A stretch of 64,000 bases of DNA from an uncultured Christensenellaceae bacterium (GCA_944383895.1 CALWRH010000005.1:1-64000), one strand, 5' to 3'. Positions 46,195 to 55,665 are shown, counted from the stretch's first letter. Numbers and translations: made by a program. Notes: generated from the letters alone by a model not told the origin.

Positions 46195-46268
46195 ATGATC
46201 ACCTCCTGCGGATAGTGTGTGTTGCGGCACGGTGATTATTCTTTTCAAAAGCAGGAAAAAACAGGGAT

Positions 46269-46343
46269 AAAAAAGCCCCCGTTAATGAGGTGAACCCCAA
46301 AAGTTAGACACTTTTGGAGGTGCACATCATAATACGGAGGCTG
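46269..46343 (-). terminator. Long imperfect hairpin with insertion-sequence-like sequence, serving as terminator
   Basis: Arms 46274-46303 and 46311-46342 pair over about 30 bases with a few mismatches around the loop TTAGACA, and a T-run follows in the minus direction, just after the phosphodiesterase gene. The sequence AACCCCAAAAGTTAGACA resembles the ends of IS150-group (IS3 family) elements. No transposase fragment is attached. Confidence 0.6.
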
Positions 46344-46371
46344 TGTATACGTTTCTATATTTTCGCAAAAT

Positions 46372-47112
46372 TTATTTTGCGGGCGGCATCGGTATATAGC
46401 CGTCGTTTTTTATATTGCTTTCAAAGATATAATTATCTGCATTTTCCTTTGCGAGAGCGAGTTGCTCAGGTGTTCTTATAGTCCAGGTGACTATTGCGGT
46501 AGAAGGGTCAGCGTTTTGCACTTTCTTGTAAAAACCGCTTTTAAGCGTCTTTATGCTTGCGGCGAGAAAGGCAGCTTTTTCGTGAGTTTTCATGCGACGG
46601 CAGTAAAAGCGCTGCAGAGGGCTCGGGTCGTAAAGCTGTCCGATCAGAAGATCGGGGCGTTTTTCCTGAAGCCACAGCACGGTGCGGGGATCGAAAGATT
46701 CGATACAGTATTCGCCTTTATAATCCTTGAGCGCGTCGAGAAGAGCGGCGCAGGTCTTCTGATATTTTTTTGTTATCTTTACTTCAATGATGAGCTTGAC
46801 CTTGCCGTCTACGAGAGCGAGCACTTCGTCAAAACGGGGTATGCGTTCGTCGGTGCCGAAAAGCTTATAGTCGTCGAGCCTCGAAGAATTTATTTTTTCG
46901 GGATGTATTTTTATGCCGCAGGAGCGTTTGAGCGAAGGATCGTGATGCACTATAAGTGTGCCGTCGTCAGTCAGATAGACGTCGAATTCGATCCCGTAGC
47001 CGTGCTCGACAGCGTTTCTGAACGCGGCGAGAGAGTTTTCGGGAAGAGTTTTGTTGTCGTGAAGTCCTCTGTGAGCGAAAGGTATGCCTCTAAAAAAATC
47101 TCTGTTTTTCAT
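46372..47112 (-). CDS. Glycerophosphodiester phosphodiesterase family protein
   Basis: 246 residues from ATG 47112 (AGGA upstream; a TTG at 47118 is less likely). TIM-barrel GDPD with HRG (His14), GIEFDVYLTDDG (Glu42, Asp44) and the second catalytic histidine His57. The enzymes release glycerol-3-phosphate from deacylated phospholipids. No signal peptide, so cytoplasmic. Two nucleotides after the LUD-domain gene. Confidence 0.93.
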   Translation of the reverse strand: MKNRDFFRGIPFAHRGLHDNKTLPENSLAAFRNAVEHGYGIEFDVYLTDDGTLIVHHDPSLKRSCGIKIHPEKINSSRLDDYKLFGTDERIPRFDEVLALVDGKVKLIIEVKITKKYQKTCAALLDALKDYKGEYCIESFDPRTVLWLQEKRPDLLIGQLYDPSPLQRFYCRRMKTHEKAAFLAASIKTLKSGFYKKVQNADPSTAIVTWTIRTPEQLALAKENADNYIFESNIKNDGYIPMPPAK

Positions 47113-47114
47113 GA

Positions 47115-47696
47115 TCAATATCCTAAGTCTTCGTTTATGAGCAGGACGTATACTTTATCCTGGTATCTTGTCGGGTGGTGAACTATCGTTGTGACGTTGC
47201 ACATGCACTCTTTACCGCTGCAGTTGCCGCACTTGCCCGTTATCGCGCAGGGTGTTGTCTTGCCGAGACGGACGGCGTTTAGGTGGCAGGTGTAGTTGCG
47301 TATCCTGTCTACCGCGGCGTCGAAGTCCTTGACTATCTTGTTCTTGCCTATCGCGTATATCACGTTGGGCACTCCGAAAATAAGCGACGCGACGCGGTTG
47401 CCCGAGCCGTCGGTGTTGATTATCTCGCCGCTTTCGGTCAGCGCGTTGGCAGAGGAGAGAAACCAGTCTGCGTGCGCGGCGGACTGATACGCGTTTCTGT
47501 CAAAGAAGCGGTTGCCGCGCTCTGCGAGTTTGTTTTTGATATCCAGTTGAGTCAGAGTAACGCTGCCGCCCGTGCCTACGGTTTCGTTCACGGGTATAAG
47601 TCCGAGAATTTCATCGGCTGCTTTTTGCGCGTCTTTGCATATTACGGGGATAAAGCCTCGTGCCGCAAGTTTTTTTGCCATAACGTTAAGATCCAT
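47115..47696 (-). CDS. LUD-domain protein (DUF1121-like)
   Basis: 193 residues from ATG 47696, which follows GAGGTGA; a GTG at 47705 is in frame. The LUD fold shows GTGGSVTLTQLDI and FGVPNVIYAIGKNKIV. A cysteine cluster near the end (CAITGKCGNCSGKECMCN) could bind a metal or Fe-S cluster. Relatives of this short type are labelled lactate-utilization proteins, but no lutA/lutB genes are present and the true substrate is unknown. Confidence 0.85.
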   Translation of the reverse strand: MDLNVMAKKLAARGFIPVICKDAQKAADEILGLIPVNETVGTGGSVTLTQLDIKNKLAERGNRFFDRNAYQSAAHADWFLSSANALTESGEIINTDGSGNRVASLIFGVPNVIYAIGKNKIVKDFDAAVDRIRNYTCHLNAVRLGKTTPCAITGKCGNCSGKECMCNVTTIVHHPTRYQDKVYVLLINEDLGY

Positions 47697-47740
47697 TTTC
47701 GTCACCTCGTCCGTTTCTTACTATATTATATAAAATCCGT

Positions 47741-47769
47741 TTGCTAAAATCCAGCTATTTTTATATAAT
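47741..47769 (+). promoter_or_regulatory. Promoter of the aminotransferase-lepA-hemW unit
   Basis: TTGCTA (47741-47746), 17-nt spacer, TATAAT (47764-47769). A GCGCGC-AATGT-GCGCG pairing (47781-47796) follows in the leader. Confidence 0.65.
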
Positions 47770-47810
47770 ATTTATAACGGCGCGCGCAATGTGCGCGTCG
47801 AGAGGTTTTT

Positions 47811-48995
47811 ATGATTTCTGAAAAAATGCGTAATATGGTAAAAAACAGCTCTGCCATCCGCGCTATGTTCGAGGAGGGCAAGAGGCTGGCAAAAATTTAC
47901 GGAGAGCAAAACGTTTACGATTTTTCTCTCGGCAACCCCAATCTTCCCGCGCCGAAAGAAGTGTCAGACGCCTTGAAAGAGGAGATAGACGGTTGCGACG
48001 CGCTGACTCTGCACGGATATATGTCCAACGCGGGCTATGACGACGTAAGAGAGGCGATAGCGCAAAATCTCAATAAAAAATACTCCACGCGTTACGACAA
48101 AAACTGTATTGTTATGAGCGTGGGAGCGGCGGGCGGACTCAACGTGTTTCTCAAAGCCGTTCTCGACCCGGGTGACGAAGTCGTGGTAATAGCGCCGTTT
48201 TTCGGAGAATACGCAAACTACGTTGCCAACTACGACGGCAGGCTTGTCGTGGTAAAACCCAATCCTCCGACTTTTCAGCCCGACATTAAAGCTTTCGGTG
48301 AGGCTCTTACGGCAAAGACGAAGGCGGTTATAATAAACACTCCCAACAACCCTACGGGCGTTGTGTACGACGAAAAAACGCTTGCTGCGCTCGCAGACGA
48401 AATGCGCGCCGCGGAGAAGAAATTCGGCACTTCGATATATCTTTTGTCGGACGAGCCTTACAGGGAACTCGTCTTCGGTGTAAAGCAGCCGTACCCTGCG
48501 CTTTTTTACGAAAACACGGTAAGCGGATATTCGTTCAGCAAATCGTTGTCGCTCGCAGGAGAGAGAATAGGTTATCTCGCCGTAAATCCCGAGTGCGCTG
48601 ATTTTGATGACCTTACAAGCGCTCTCGGAGTCGCAACGCGCGTGCTCGGTTTCGTCAACGCGCCTTCTCTTATCCAGAGAGCGGTCGCAAGATGTCTTGA
48701 TGCGAGCGTGGACGTTAAGTTCTACGAGAAAAACGGCGCGGCGCTCAAAGCGATCATGGACGAGTGCGGTTTTGAATACGTCGAGCCGCAAGGAGCGTTT
48801 TATCTTTTCGTCAAAGCGCCTGGCGGCGACGATGCCGCTTTCTGCGCTAAAGCGAAAGAGCACAGACTGCTGCTTGTGCCCGCGAGCGGTTTCGGATGTA
48901 AAGGCTGGGTGAGGATCGCATACTGCGTGTCGCCCGAAACGATAAGATCTTCGAGAGAATCGTTTATCAGACTTGCGGAGGACTGCCGCAAATAA
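47811..48995 (+). CDS. PLP-dependent aminotransferase, class I/II
   Basis: 394 residues. Fold-type I aminotransferase of the aspartate aminotransferase family. SLGNPNLPAP near the N-terminus, NTPNNPTGVVY, and PLP Lys244 in YSFSKSLSLAGERIGY. Substrate cannot be fixed; Clostridia relatives are annotated as aspartate or generic aminotransferases. Followed 22 nt later by lepA. Confidence 0.92.
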   Translation: MISEKMRNMVKNSSAIRAMFEEGKRLAKIYGEQNVYDFSLGNPNLPAPKEVSDALKEEIDGCDALTLHGYMSNAGYDDVREAIAQNLNKKYSTRYDKNCIVMSVGAAGGLNVFLKAVLDPGDEVVVIAPFFGEYANYVANYDGRLVVVKPNPPTFQPDIKAFGEALTAKTKAVIINTPNNPTGVVYDEKTLAALADEMRAAEKKFGTSIYLLSDEPYRELVFGVKQPYPALFYENTVSGYSFSKSLSLAGERIGYLAVNPECADFDDLTSALGVATRVLGFVNAPSLIQRAVARCLDASVDVKFYEKNGAALKAIMDECGFEYVEPQGAFYLFVKAPGGDDAAFCAKAKEHRLLLVPASGFGCKGWVRIAYCVSPETIRSSRESFIRLAEDCRK

Positions 48996-49017
48996 ACAAG
49001 GCGTATAAGGAGATATT

Positions 49018-50820
49018 ATGCCAAAAGATCAGAGCAAAATAAGAAATTTCTGTATAGTCGCGCATATCGACCACGGCAAGAGCACGCTCGCCGACCGTAT
49101 CATGGACGTTACCGAAACCGTGAGCAAGAGAGAGGCAAAAGAGCAGCTCCTCGACAGCATGGATATAGAGCGTGAACGCGGTATTACGATAAAACTCACT
49201 CCAGTAAGGATGAATTATACCTATAAGGGAGAGAAGTACGAGTTCAACCTTATCGACACCCCGGGACACGTCGACTTCACTTACGAAGTTTCGCGCTCTC
49301 TTAAGGCGTGCGAAGGCGCGATACTCATAGTCGATGCGTCGCAGGGCATAGAGGCGCAGACTCTGACCAACGTGTATCTTGCGCTCGACAACGATCTCGA
49401 GATAATCCCCGTGATAAACAAGATAGATCTGCCGTCAGCGCAACCCGACGAGGTCAAAAAGGAGATAGAGGACGTTATAGGTCTTGACGCAGAAAACGCT
49501 CCGCTCGTATCCGCGAAAGAGGGCATAGGCATAGAAGACGTGCTAAGTCAGGTCATAGAACTTCTGCCGCCCCCGAGAGGTAATTACGACAAGCCGCTCA
49601 AGGCGCTTATATTCGACTCGTATTACGACAGTTACAAAGGCGCGGTATCCTTTATCCGCGTTTTCGACGGCAAAGTAAAGGCGGGCGACAGGGTCAGATT
49701 TTTCGCTACGGGCAAAGAGTTCGACGTAACCGAAGTAGGCGTATTCACTCCGCGTTCTGTGCCTGTCGACGAGCTGAGCGCAGGCGACGTAGGTTATCTC
49801 TGCGCAAGCATAAAAAACGTCAGCGATACAAAGGTGGGAGATACAATAACGCTTGCGGAAAACGGAGCGGCAGAACCTCTTGACGGTTTCAAAGAGGTTT
49901 CTCCTATGGTATTCTGCGGCATATATCCTACCGACGGCGCGAGATACAACGATCTCAATGACGCACTTGAAAAACTCAAGCTCAACGACGCGTCGCTTAT
50001 GTACGAGCCCGAAGTGTCAACCGCGCTCGGTTTCGGTTTCAGATGCGGATTTTTGGGACTTCTGCATATGGAGATAATTCAGGAGAGGCTCGAGAGAGAG
50101 TTCGATCTCGACCTTATCACGACGGCTCCCGGCGTTTCTTACAACGTTGTCAAAAACAACGGGGAAACAGTGCTTGTGTCCAATCCGTCCAATCTTCCGC
50201 CTGCGGGAGATATAGACCACATGGAAGAACCTGTCGTGAAAGCGTTTTTGTATACGCCTCCTGAATACGTCGGTCCTATCATGGAACTCTGTCAGGACAA
50301 GAGAGGCACGTTTATAGACATGACGTATCTCGAAACCACGAGAGTCAAGATAGAGTATGAAATGCCGCTCAACGAGATAATTTACGACTTTTTCGACTCG
50401 CTCAAATCGCGCACCCGCGGATACGCGAGTCTCGACTATGAGATAATAGGTTACAAGCCGAGCGATCTCGTCAAACTCGACATACTTCTCAACGGAGAGA
50501 TATGCGACGCGCTCAGCATAATAGTGCACCGCGACAAGGCATACGCACGCGGCAGAGGAATAGCTGAAAAGCTCAAGGACGTGATACCGCGTCAGCTTTT
50601 CGAAATACCCATACAGGCGGCTATCGGCGGCAAAGTCATTGCGAGAGAAACTGTAAAGGCTATGAGAAAGGACGTCCTGGCAAAATGCTACGGCGGCGAC
50701 ATTACGCGCAAGAAGAAACTTCTCGAAAAACAGAAAGAGGGTAAAAAGCGCATGCGTCAGATAGGCTCTGTCGAAGTGCCGAGCGAGGCGTTCATGACTA
50801 TCCTGAAGTTCGATAAATGA
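49018..50820 (+). CDS. lepA: Elongation factor 4 (LepA)
   Basis: 600 residues. Ribosome-associated GTPase implicated in initiation and 30S maturation. G1 [10 protein letters not shown]3 DTPGHVDF, G4 NKIDLP; the LepA-specific C-terminal domain ends [18 protein letters not shown]. Ribosome site AAGGAG. ATGA overlap with hemW, a standard Firmicute pair. Confidence 0.97.
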   Translation: MPKDQSKIRNFCIVAHIDHGKSTLADRIMDVTETVSKREAKEQLLDSMDIERERGITIKLTPVRMNYTYKGEKYEFNLIDTPGHVDFTYEVSRSLKACEGAILIVDASQGIEAQTLTNVYLALDNDLEIIPVINKIDLPSAQPDEVKKEIEDVIGLDAENAPLVSAKEGIGIEDVLSQVIELLPPPRGNYDKPLKALIFDSYYDSYKGAVSFIRVFDGKVKAGDRVRFFATGKEFDVTEVGVFTPRSVPVDELSAGDVGYLCASIKNVSDTKVGDTITLAENGAAEPLDGFKEVSPMVFCGIYPTDGARYNDLNDALEKLKLNDASLMYEPEVSTALGFGFRCGFLGLLHMEIIQERLEREFDLDLITTAPGVSYNVVKNNGETVLVSNPSNLPPAGDIDHMEEPVVKAFLYTPPEYVGPIMELCQDKRGTFIDMTYLETTRVKIEYEMPLNEIIYDFFDSLKSRTRGYASLDYEIIGYKPSDLVKLDILLNGEICDALSIIVHRDKAYARGRGIAEKLKDVIPRQLFEIPIQAAIGGKVIARETVKAMRKDVLAKCYGGDITRKKKLLEKQKEGKKRMRQIGSVEVPSEAFMTILKFDK

Positions 50821-51932
50821 GCGCGGCGGGAGTATACGTTCATATACCTTTTTGTCGCTCTAAATGCAGATACTGCGACTTCATATCTGTATGCGGAAAC
50901 GAAGATCTGCAAAGACGGTATATAGACGCTTTAATAAAAGAAATAAACACGGGCAGGAAAATTTTTGACGGCGACGTCGACACCTTGTATATAGGCGGCG
51001 GCACGCCGTCGTGTCTTTTCGGCGGTGCTGTCAGGATGATCGCAGACGCAGTAAGAGATACGTTTTCATGCAGTTTCAGAGAATTTACCGTAGAGTGCAA
51101 TCCCGATACTTTCGACAAGGAAAAAGCGCTCGAACTGAAAGCGGCGGGAGTGAGCAGGATAAGCCTCGGAGTGCAGTCTTTCGATGACGGAGTTCTCAAG
51201 GAGATCGGCAGACGTCACGACTCCCGCACGGCGAAAGCCGCGGTAAAAATTGCCGTTGACAGCGGTTTCGACGTGAGCGCAGATCTTATGCTCGGACTCA
51301 AGGGACAGACGGAAAGAGATATAGACGACTTTGTTTCGTTTATGTCGGACAACGGCGTAGAACACATATCGGCTTACATGCTGAAAGTTGAAGAAGGTAC
51401 GCCGCTTGCCGCTGACGTCAAAAACGGTCTGATATTGCCGTCGGACGACGACGTAGCGAAACTTTACGATCACGCTTGCAAGACGTTGAGAAAAGCGAGG
51501 TTCGAGCGTTACGAAACGAGCAATTTCTGCAAAAACGGAAAACGCTGTATTCACAATATGAAGTATTGGACGATGTGCGATTATCTTGCTTTTGGCGTTG
51601 CAGCTCACGGCAAAACGGGGAAAAGAAGATATTTCAACGTATCTGACATCGGAGAATATATAACGTCGATTGAGAACAATACGCACGTGTATAAGACTGA
51701 AGAGGATATGACAACAGATGACGAGATATCCGAATATATCATGCTCGGATTAAGACTCGATGACGGGCTCGATGTCGCAGAGCTCGAAACGCATTTCGGG
51801 ATAAAGTTCAAAGACAAGTTCGGACAGGGACTTAAAAAAGCCGCGCCGTACGTCGGGTATGACGGCAAAAGTTTGAAGATAAAACCTGAATACGCGCTCG
51901 TGGCGAATTCTGTGATAAACATGTTTATCTGA
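50817..51932 (+). CDS. hemW: Radical SAM heme chaperone HemW
   Basis: 371 residues. The CxxxCxxC motif (Cys13, Cys17, Cys20 in FCRSKCRYC) binds the radical-SAM 4Fe-4S cluster. It has the HemW rather than HemN architecture: it is shorter, follows lepA, and keeps the C-terminal HemW domain. Often annotated as oxygen-independent coproporphyrinogen oxidase, which is doubtful for this branch. The hrcA-grpE-dnaK genes that usually follow are absent. Confidence 0.95.
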   Translation: MSAAGVYVHIPFCRSKCRYCDFISVCGNEDLQRRYIDALIKEINTGRKIFDGDVDTLYIGGGTPSCLFGGAVRMIADAVRDTFSCSFREFTVECNPDTFDKEKALELKAAGVSRISLGVQSFDDGVLKEIGRRHDSRTAKAAVKIAVDSGFDVSADLMLGLKGQTERDIDDFVSFMSDNGVEHISAYMLKVEEGTPLAADVKNGLILPSDDDVAKLYDHACKTLRKARFERYETSNFCKNGKRCIHNMKYWTMCDYLAFGVAAHGKTGKRRYFNVSDIGEYITSIENNTHVYKTEEDMTTDDEISEYIMLGLRLDDGLDVAELETHFGIKFKDKFGQGLKKAAPYVGYDGKSLKIKPEYALVANSVINMFI

Positions 51933-51995
51933 AGATATATTTAAGATTTCGATTTACAACATGTACTGCAAAGCGTATCGGGAAAATAATAACGC

Positions 51996-52021
51996 AAAAA
52001 AAAACGGGACTTTCGTCCCGC
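51996..52021 (-). terminator. Intrinsic terminator after the zinc-ribbon gene
   Basis: CGGGAC-GAAAGT... hairpin (52005-52020, tetraloop-capped) followed on the minus strand by nine T. Confidence 0.9.
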
Positions 52022-52031
52022 TTTCTTTACT

Positions 52032-52178
52032 TTACTCCTTGGTAAAAGTAGTATTGTTGCAGTTGGGGCAGGGCGGCATTTTGTCTTCCATACCCAGCTT
52101 AAGACTGAAACCGCAGTTGGTGCAGACATAGTTGCCTTTGCCCGGCTTCTGACCCGTGCTGTACTGTTGAGTTCTCAT
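52032..52178 (-). CDS. Small zinc-ribbon protein
   Basis: 48 residues, ATG 52178 with AAGGAGGT upstream. The sequence has two CxxC knuckles: VCTNCG at about residues 18-23 and PCPNCN at about 36-41, a rubredoxin/zinc-ribbon arrangement. No other domain. Such proteins may act as redox or metal-binding adaptors; function unknown. Single-gene unit with its own terminator. Confidence 0.85.
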   Translation of the reverse strand: MRTQQYSTGQKPGKGNYVCTNCGFSLKLGMEDKMPPCPNCNNTTFTKE

Positions 52179-52270
52179 TGCGTTTACCTCCTTTGCACGC
52201 TCGTGCTATGTAGGCCGGAGCTCTTATCGCAAAATATTATTTACGTTAAATCGCAAACTTATTCAAAGAG

Positions 52271-52300
52271 TTGCGCGATACGCTCTGTATGTTATATCAT
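52271..52300 (+). promoter_or_regulatory. Possible promoter reading into a leaderless start at 52307
   Basis: TTGCGC (52271-52276), 18-nt spacer, TATCAT (52295-52300), then 6 nt and ATG. No ribosome-binding site lies between. Confidence 0.45.
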
Positions 52301-52306
52301 TATATT

Positions 52307-53281
52307 ATGGAAAAGAGGAAGAACGCCGCAGACGTTGCCGGTAACGACGTTGAGGTGAAAAAGGAAGAGTCGAAGTTTGCCAAGCTCATGCGCGTAAAGC
52401 GCAATCTGTCCATATGCTTTAATTTTGTTTACATTATTGCGTATATGGCGTTTACCGTGTTCACTTTTGCGGGTGACAACGCAGAGATAACGTGGCTGCC
52501 TTACGTTTTCGCAGGATTTATCCTCGTTTACGCGGTGCTTTTCATATGCGAGCTCGCAATAGCGAAGAACGACAGAAGAAAGCAGAATACGGTCAAAGAC
52601 TATAAAAGCGGTCTTAAAATCGTAAAAAAACTGCTCAAACTCGTCAATCTGATACTTGCTATCGCGCTTGTCGTAAACGCAGTCAGCGGCGACAGAAATA
52701 TTTTCTCGCTCGTGTTGTCGTGCGTATCTGTGCTTTATGTGATTTATCAGATAATAGCCGAGATCCGCAAGATGATCAAACGCCGCAAAAAACTAAAGAT
52801 AAAAGAGAAGAAGGACGATTGCGACAAGAGATTTATCGAAGACGTCAAACAGATCTGGAAAGGAGAAGAAAAGGCAGAGTCTTCCGCGGAAGGCGGAGCA
52901 GAAAACGTAGCGGCGGTACAGACGGAGCAGAACTTAGCTTTGGCTGAGAACTGCGATGACGGCAAAATATCGGGAGAAGTCGCTGCAAGCGGACAAACCG
53001 AGGCTAAGGATAACGACAAGGCAAGCGCGCCCGCGGTAAAAAAGAACTCTGTAAAGTCAGGGCTGTCCAAAATAAGCAAAGCCGCAAACGAAAAGCTCGA
53101 AAAGGCGAAAAAGAGTGCGCAGGAGCTTAAGAATACGGCAGAAAAGGCAAAGAAAATTACGGCTCGTGCAAAAGACTATTACAGCGAGCGCAAACAGATA
53201 GACGAAGAGGCGTCGGGGAAAAAGAAAAAGGCTGTGAAAAAGACGGATGCAACTTCTGAAAAAGACGGTAAAAACAAATAA
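52307..53281 (+). CDS. Hypothetical membrane protein with a long charged tail
   Basis: 324 residues from ATG 52307. Four predicted helices in two pairs (about residues 33-55, 61-82 and 106-126, 132-150) precede a 170-residue cytoplasmic tail rich in Lys, Glu and Ala, with a likely coiled coil near SKISKAANEKLEKAKKSAQ. The tail resembles low-complexity linkers, not a known domain. No ribosome site before the ATG; the frame is open from 52271. Directly followed by a GNAT gene with no gap. Confidence 0.65.
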   Translation: MEKRKNAADVAGNDVEVKKEESKFAKLMRVKRNLSICFNFVYIIAYMAFTVFTFAGDNAEITWLPYVFAGFILVYAVLFICELAIAKNDRRKQNTVKDYKSGLKIVKKLLKLVNLILAIALVVNAVSGDRNIFSLVLSCVSVLYVIYQIIAEIRKMIKRRKKLKIKEKKDDCDKRFIEDVKQIWKGEEKAESSAEGGAENVAAVQTEQNLALAENCDDGKISGEVAASGQTEAKDNDKASAPAVKKNSVKSGLSKISKAANEKLEKAKKSAQELKNTAEKAKKITARAKDYYSERKQIDEEASGKKKKAVKKTDATSEKDGKNK

Positions 53282-53731
53282 ATGCGTATGGAAATCAGAG
53301 TTTTGGAACAAACAGAACTTGAAGACGCTTTGAGGCTTATAAGAGAAACGTTCAGAGAGTTTGTCGCGAAATATTACACAGAGGAAGGAGCAAACAGATT
53401 TCTCGATTATTTTTCTGACACGGAAAATTTTGAGGAAGACGTTTTTTACGGCGCGTTCGACGTTAACGGAGAACTTGCGGGCGTGATCGGCGCGACAAAC
53501 GGACTTTCTCACATAATAGCATTTTACGTCAGAAAAAAGTTTATGAAAAAAGGAGTAGGGAAGGCACTTTTCAATCGTCTTTCTGAAGACAGCGAAAACT
53601 CGTACGTTACAGTAAACGCCTCGCCTTATGCCGTCGGCATATACGAGAAACTCGGATTTATTGAGGCAGGCGAAACGCAGGACGACGAAGGAAAGATATA
53701 TACACCTATGATGTGCGTCTTTCACCGCTGA
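53282..53731 (+). CDS. GNAT-family N-acetyltransferase
   Basis: 149 residues (ATG 53282, alternative ATG 53288). Acetyl-CoA motif A is seen in FYVRKKFMKKGVGKALFNRL and motif B in NASPYAVGIYEKLGF. Substrate not predictable. It starts at the base after the upstream stop, so translation is coupled to the membrane protein. Confidence 0.9.
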   Translation: MRMEIRVLEQTELEDALRLIRETFREFVAKYYTEEGANRFLDYFSDTENFEEDVFYGAFDVNGELAGVIGATNGLSHIIAFYVRKKFMKKGVGKALFNRLSEDSENSYVTVNASPYAVGIYEKLGFIEAGETQDDEGKIYTPMMCVFHR

Positions 53732-53771
53732 AAAAGCTACCGTGCAGTTGTATAAATAAAAATAGGTATAA

Positions 53772-53803
53772 AAAATCGGACGGCTCAATGCCGTCCGATT
53801 TTA
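53772..53803. terminator. Bidirectional intrinsic terminator
   Basis: Thirteen-base stem AAAATCGGACGGC/GCCGTCCGATTTT with a five-base loop, T-rich on both sides. It ends the GNAT unit (+) and the convergent M28 peptidase gene (-). Confidence 0.9.
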
Positions 53804-53819
53804 TTTTGAGTTATTCAGG

Positions 53820-55046
53820 TTATTTTTCAAGACCTTTTTCGTCAAATTCGTTTATAAAGTCGACAGTGATGTCAAGGACTTTAGAAAGGCACTCAGGGCT
53901 GAGATTGTCGTAGTTGTCAAGGCGGGTATGATAATATTCTTTGACCTGCGGCGCCATAGCTGCGATACAAGCGGATTTTCTGCCTGCCTGAGCAAATGCC
54001 GCGGCGTCGGTCGCACCTGCATAAACGGAGCCGTACTTGAGATCCATGCCGTTCTTTGCAGCTGCGCGCTTGATAAGATCGCATGCGCCTGCATCGAGTT
54101 TTACCGTGCCGTTGAGATCTCTGTTGTATATTACGAGATGTTCGAGCTCGCGCAAAGTTTCGTATGTAACGAATACCGTTTCGACGTCTTTTTCCTGCCA
54201 GAGGTCAGGATTGTTGCGGCAGAAGAATTTCGCTCCGCGAAGACCGGCCTCTTCAGATCCCGTAACGAGAGCGACTACTTCTGTGTTCTCGAGACGGATG
54301 CCGTTCTCGTGCATGAGTTTGAGCACTGCTATGGACATATAGCATGCGGTAAGGTTGTCGTTTGCTCCGGGGACGGGTCTTCTGATGTCGCTGAAAAGGA
54401 AAAATGCGATATAGAAGGGTACGAATATTACGGACGCGATACCCATATAAAGAGGTGCGCCCGTAGGAGTGCCTATCACGCCGCCCATGCTTATGCACGC
54501 TACGACTATGCAGACGAGGAGATAAATTACGCCGACAATAGGTATGATGATGCTTGTAAGGAACATATTGTATCCGCCGACGTAGTGCCAATGCCACTCG
54601 TACGTTGCGTCGGAGTGTCCGTTCAGAACTATGCGGCGCTTTAGTTCGCCGTTGGGTTTTATGCCGCCCCAGACGTTGCCTGATTCACGTTTTTTGAAGA
54701 GCCAGTCAATGGTTTCGCGATAGAATACGAATTGTCCTATCATAGGAACGAGCGCGAATACAATGCACGCTACGCTTACGATAGGAGCGAAGAAGTACGT
54801 CGCAATTGCCAGCATCATAAACGTGCCGACGAAATAGGTCCAGCCGAAGAAGGCGTGCGGAGCTACTTTGAAACTCTCGCCGTGAGAATCGTCGCCGTAT
54901 TCTGCGATCTGAGATTTCATGTAGTCGAGAGCTTTGCGTTCTCCGTCATTGCCGGGGTCGCGCGGGCCGAAGTCTTTGATGACGTGTTCGATTTCGTCGC
55001 AAATAAACTTTACGGCGTCGTCTTTTTGTTGCCTGGTAAAATCCAT
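53820..55046 (-). CDS. M28-family peptidase with membrane helices inside the catalytic domain
   Basis: 408 residues. All M28 zinc-site residues are present: His144 and Asp146 (NGHSDA), Asp230 (PGANDN), Glu265-Glu266 (GSEEAG), Asp347 (GATDAAA) and His373 (YYHTRLD). Two helices (about 68-104) precede the site, and two more (about 160-186 and 203-219) are inserted between His144 and Asp230. The protein thus resembles a membrane-embedded aminopeptidase facing one side; substrate unknown. Start preceded by AGAGGTGAG. Single-gene unit. Confidence 0.85.
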   Translation of the reverse strand: MDFTRQQKDDAVKFICDEIEHVIKDFGPRDPGNDGERKALDYMKSQIAEYGDDSHGESFKVAPHAFFGWTYFVGTFMMLAIATYFFAPIVSVACIVFALVPMIGQFVFYRETIDWLFKKRESGNVWGGIKPNGELKRRIVLNGHSDATYEWHWHYVGGYNMFLTSIIIPIVGVIYLLVCIVVACISMGGVIGTPTGAPLYMGIASVIFVPFYIAFFLFSDIRRPVPGANDNLTACYMSIAVLKLMHENGIRLENTEVVALVTGSEEAGLRGAKFFCRNNPDLWQEKDVETVFVTYETLRELEHLVIYNRDLNGTVKLDAGACDLIKRAAAKNGMDLKYGSVYAGATDAAAFAQAGRKSACIAAMAPQVKEYYHTRLDNYDNLSPECLSKVLDITVDFINEFDEKGLEK

Positions 55047-55075
55047 AACTCACCTCTTTAACATATAATACAATA

Positions 55076-55105
55076 ATTATACAATACACAGAATACGCTT
55101 GTCTA
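55076..55105 (-). promoter_or_regulatory. Promoter of the M28 peptidase gene
   Basis: Minus strand TAGACA (55100-55105), 18-nt spacer, TATAAT (55076-55081). Confidence 0.65.
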
Positions 55106-55159
55106 CATAAAAATTATTTTTTCACGCGCGGGGTAGAACGCAGTTTACCAACTTTTTAC

Positions 55160-55188
55160 TTGCATATGGCGCGTGCGTGTGAGATAAT
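55160..55188 (+). promoter_or_regulatory. Promoter of the small membrane protein gene, purine-pyrimidine alternating spacer
   Basis: TTGCAT (55160-55165), 17-nt spacer ATGGCGCGTGCGTGTGA, GATAAT (55183-55188). Confidence 0.65.
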
Positions 55189-55206
55189 ATTGTAAAGGTA
55201 AAAACT

Positions 55207-55515
55207 ATGAAGAAAAAACTCTTTGTTACTTTGATATTGACGCTTGTCGTATTGATATTGTCCTGTTCGACGTGCTTTGCTGCAGAGGAAACCAACGTAA
55301 AGCCTGTTGACAACATGGGCGATATCCTGTTTTATATTCTTGCCGCAGTGCTTGTGGTTGCGGTGATAGCTATCTGTATTATTTTCAGATACAGCAAAAA
55401 ATTCGTTATCAAAGAAAGGGCAAGGCTTATCGAACAGAAAAAAGAATACGTTCCCGCAAAAGAAGTTCGTATATGTGATAAAGCGGCAGACGAGCAGGAT
55501 AAGACAAAACAATGA
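55207..55515 (+). CDS. Small membrane protein with signal sequence
   Basis: 102 residues. Signal peptide (residues 1-25, cleavage near CFA-AEE), a 20-residue extracellular stretch, one helix (about 39-61), and a charged cytoplasmic tail of about 40 residues. Family not recognised. Ribosome site AAAGGT. It sits just upstream of the lipoprotein cluster in its own transcription unit. Confidence 0.75.
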   Translation: MKKKLFVTLILTLVVLILSCSTCFAAEETNVKPVDNMGDILFYILAAVLVVAVIAICIIFRYSKKFVIKERARLIEQKKEYVPAKEVRICDKAADEQDKTKQ

Positions 55516-55526
55516 CGATAAAACAT

Positions 55527-55552
55527 AAAGACGCGGCAGCGTCTTTTTTTTT
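55527..55552 (+). terminator. Intrinsic terminator
   Basis: AAAGACGC/GCGTCTTT stem with a GGCA loop, followed by nine T; ends the small membrane protein gene. Confidence 0.9.
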
Positions 55553-55606
55553 GCATGAAGATCTGACGTTTATCGGTCTTGAAAATAAGCTTTTTGAAAA
55601 TCGATA

Positions 55607-55635
55607 TTGAAAACACAGAGAAAAAGTGATATAAT
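55607..55635 (+). promoter_or_regulatory. Promoter of lipoprotein gene A
   Basis: TTGAAA (55607-55612), 17-nt spacer, TATAAT (55630-55635), with TG at the extended -10 position. Confidence 0.8.
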
Positions 55636-55665
55636 ATACGAGAAAGAAATTTCGGGGGATCATCC

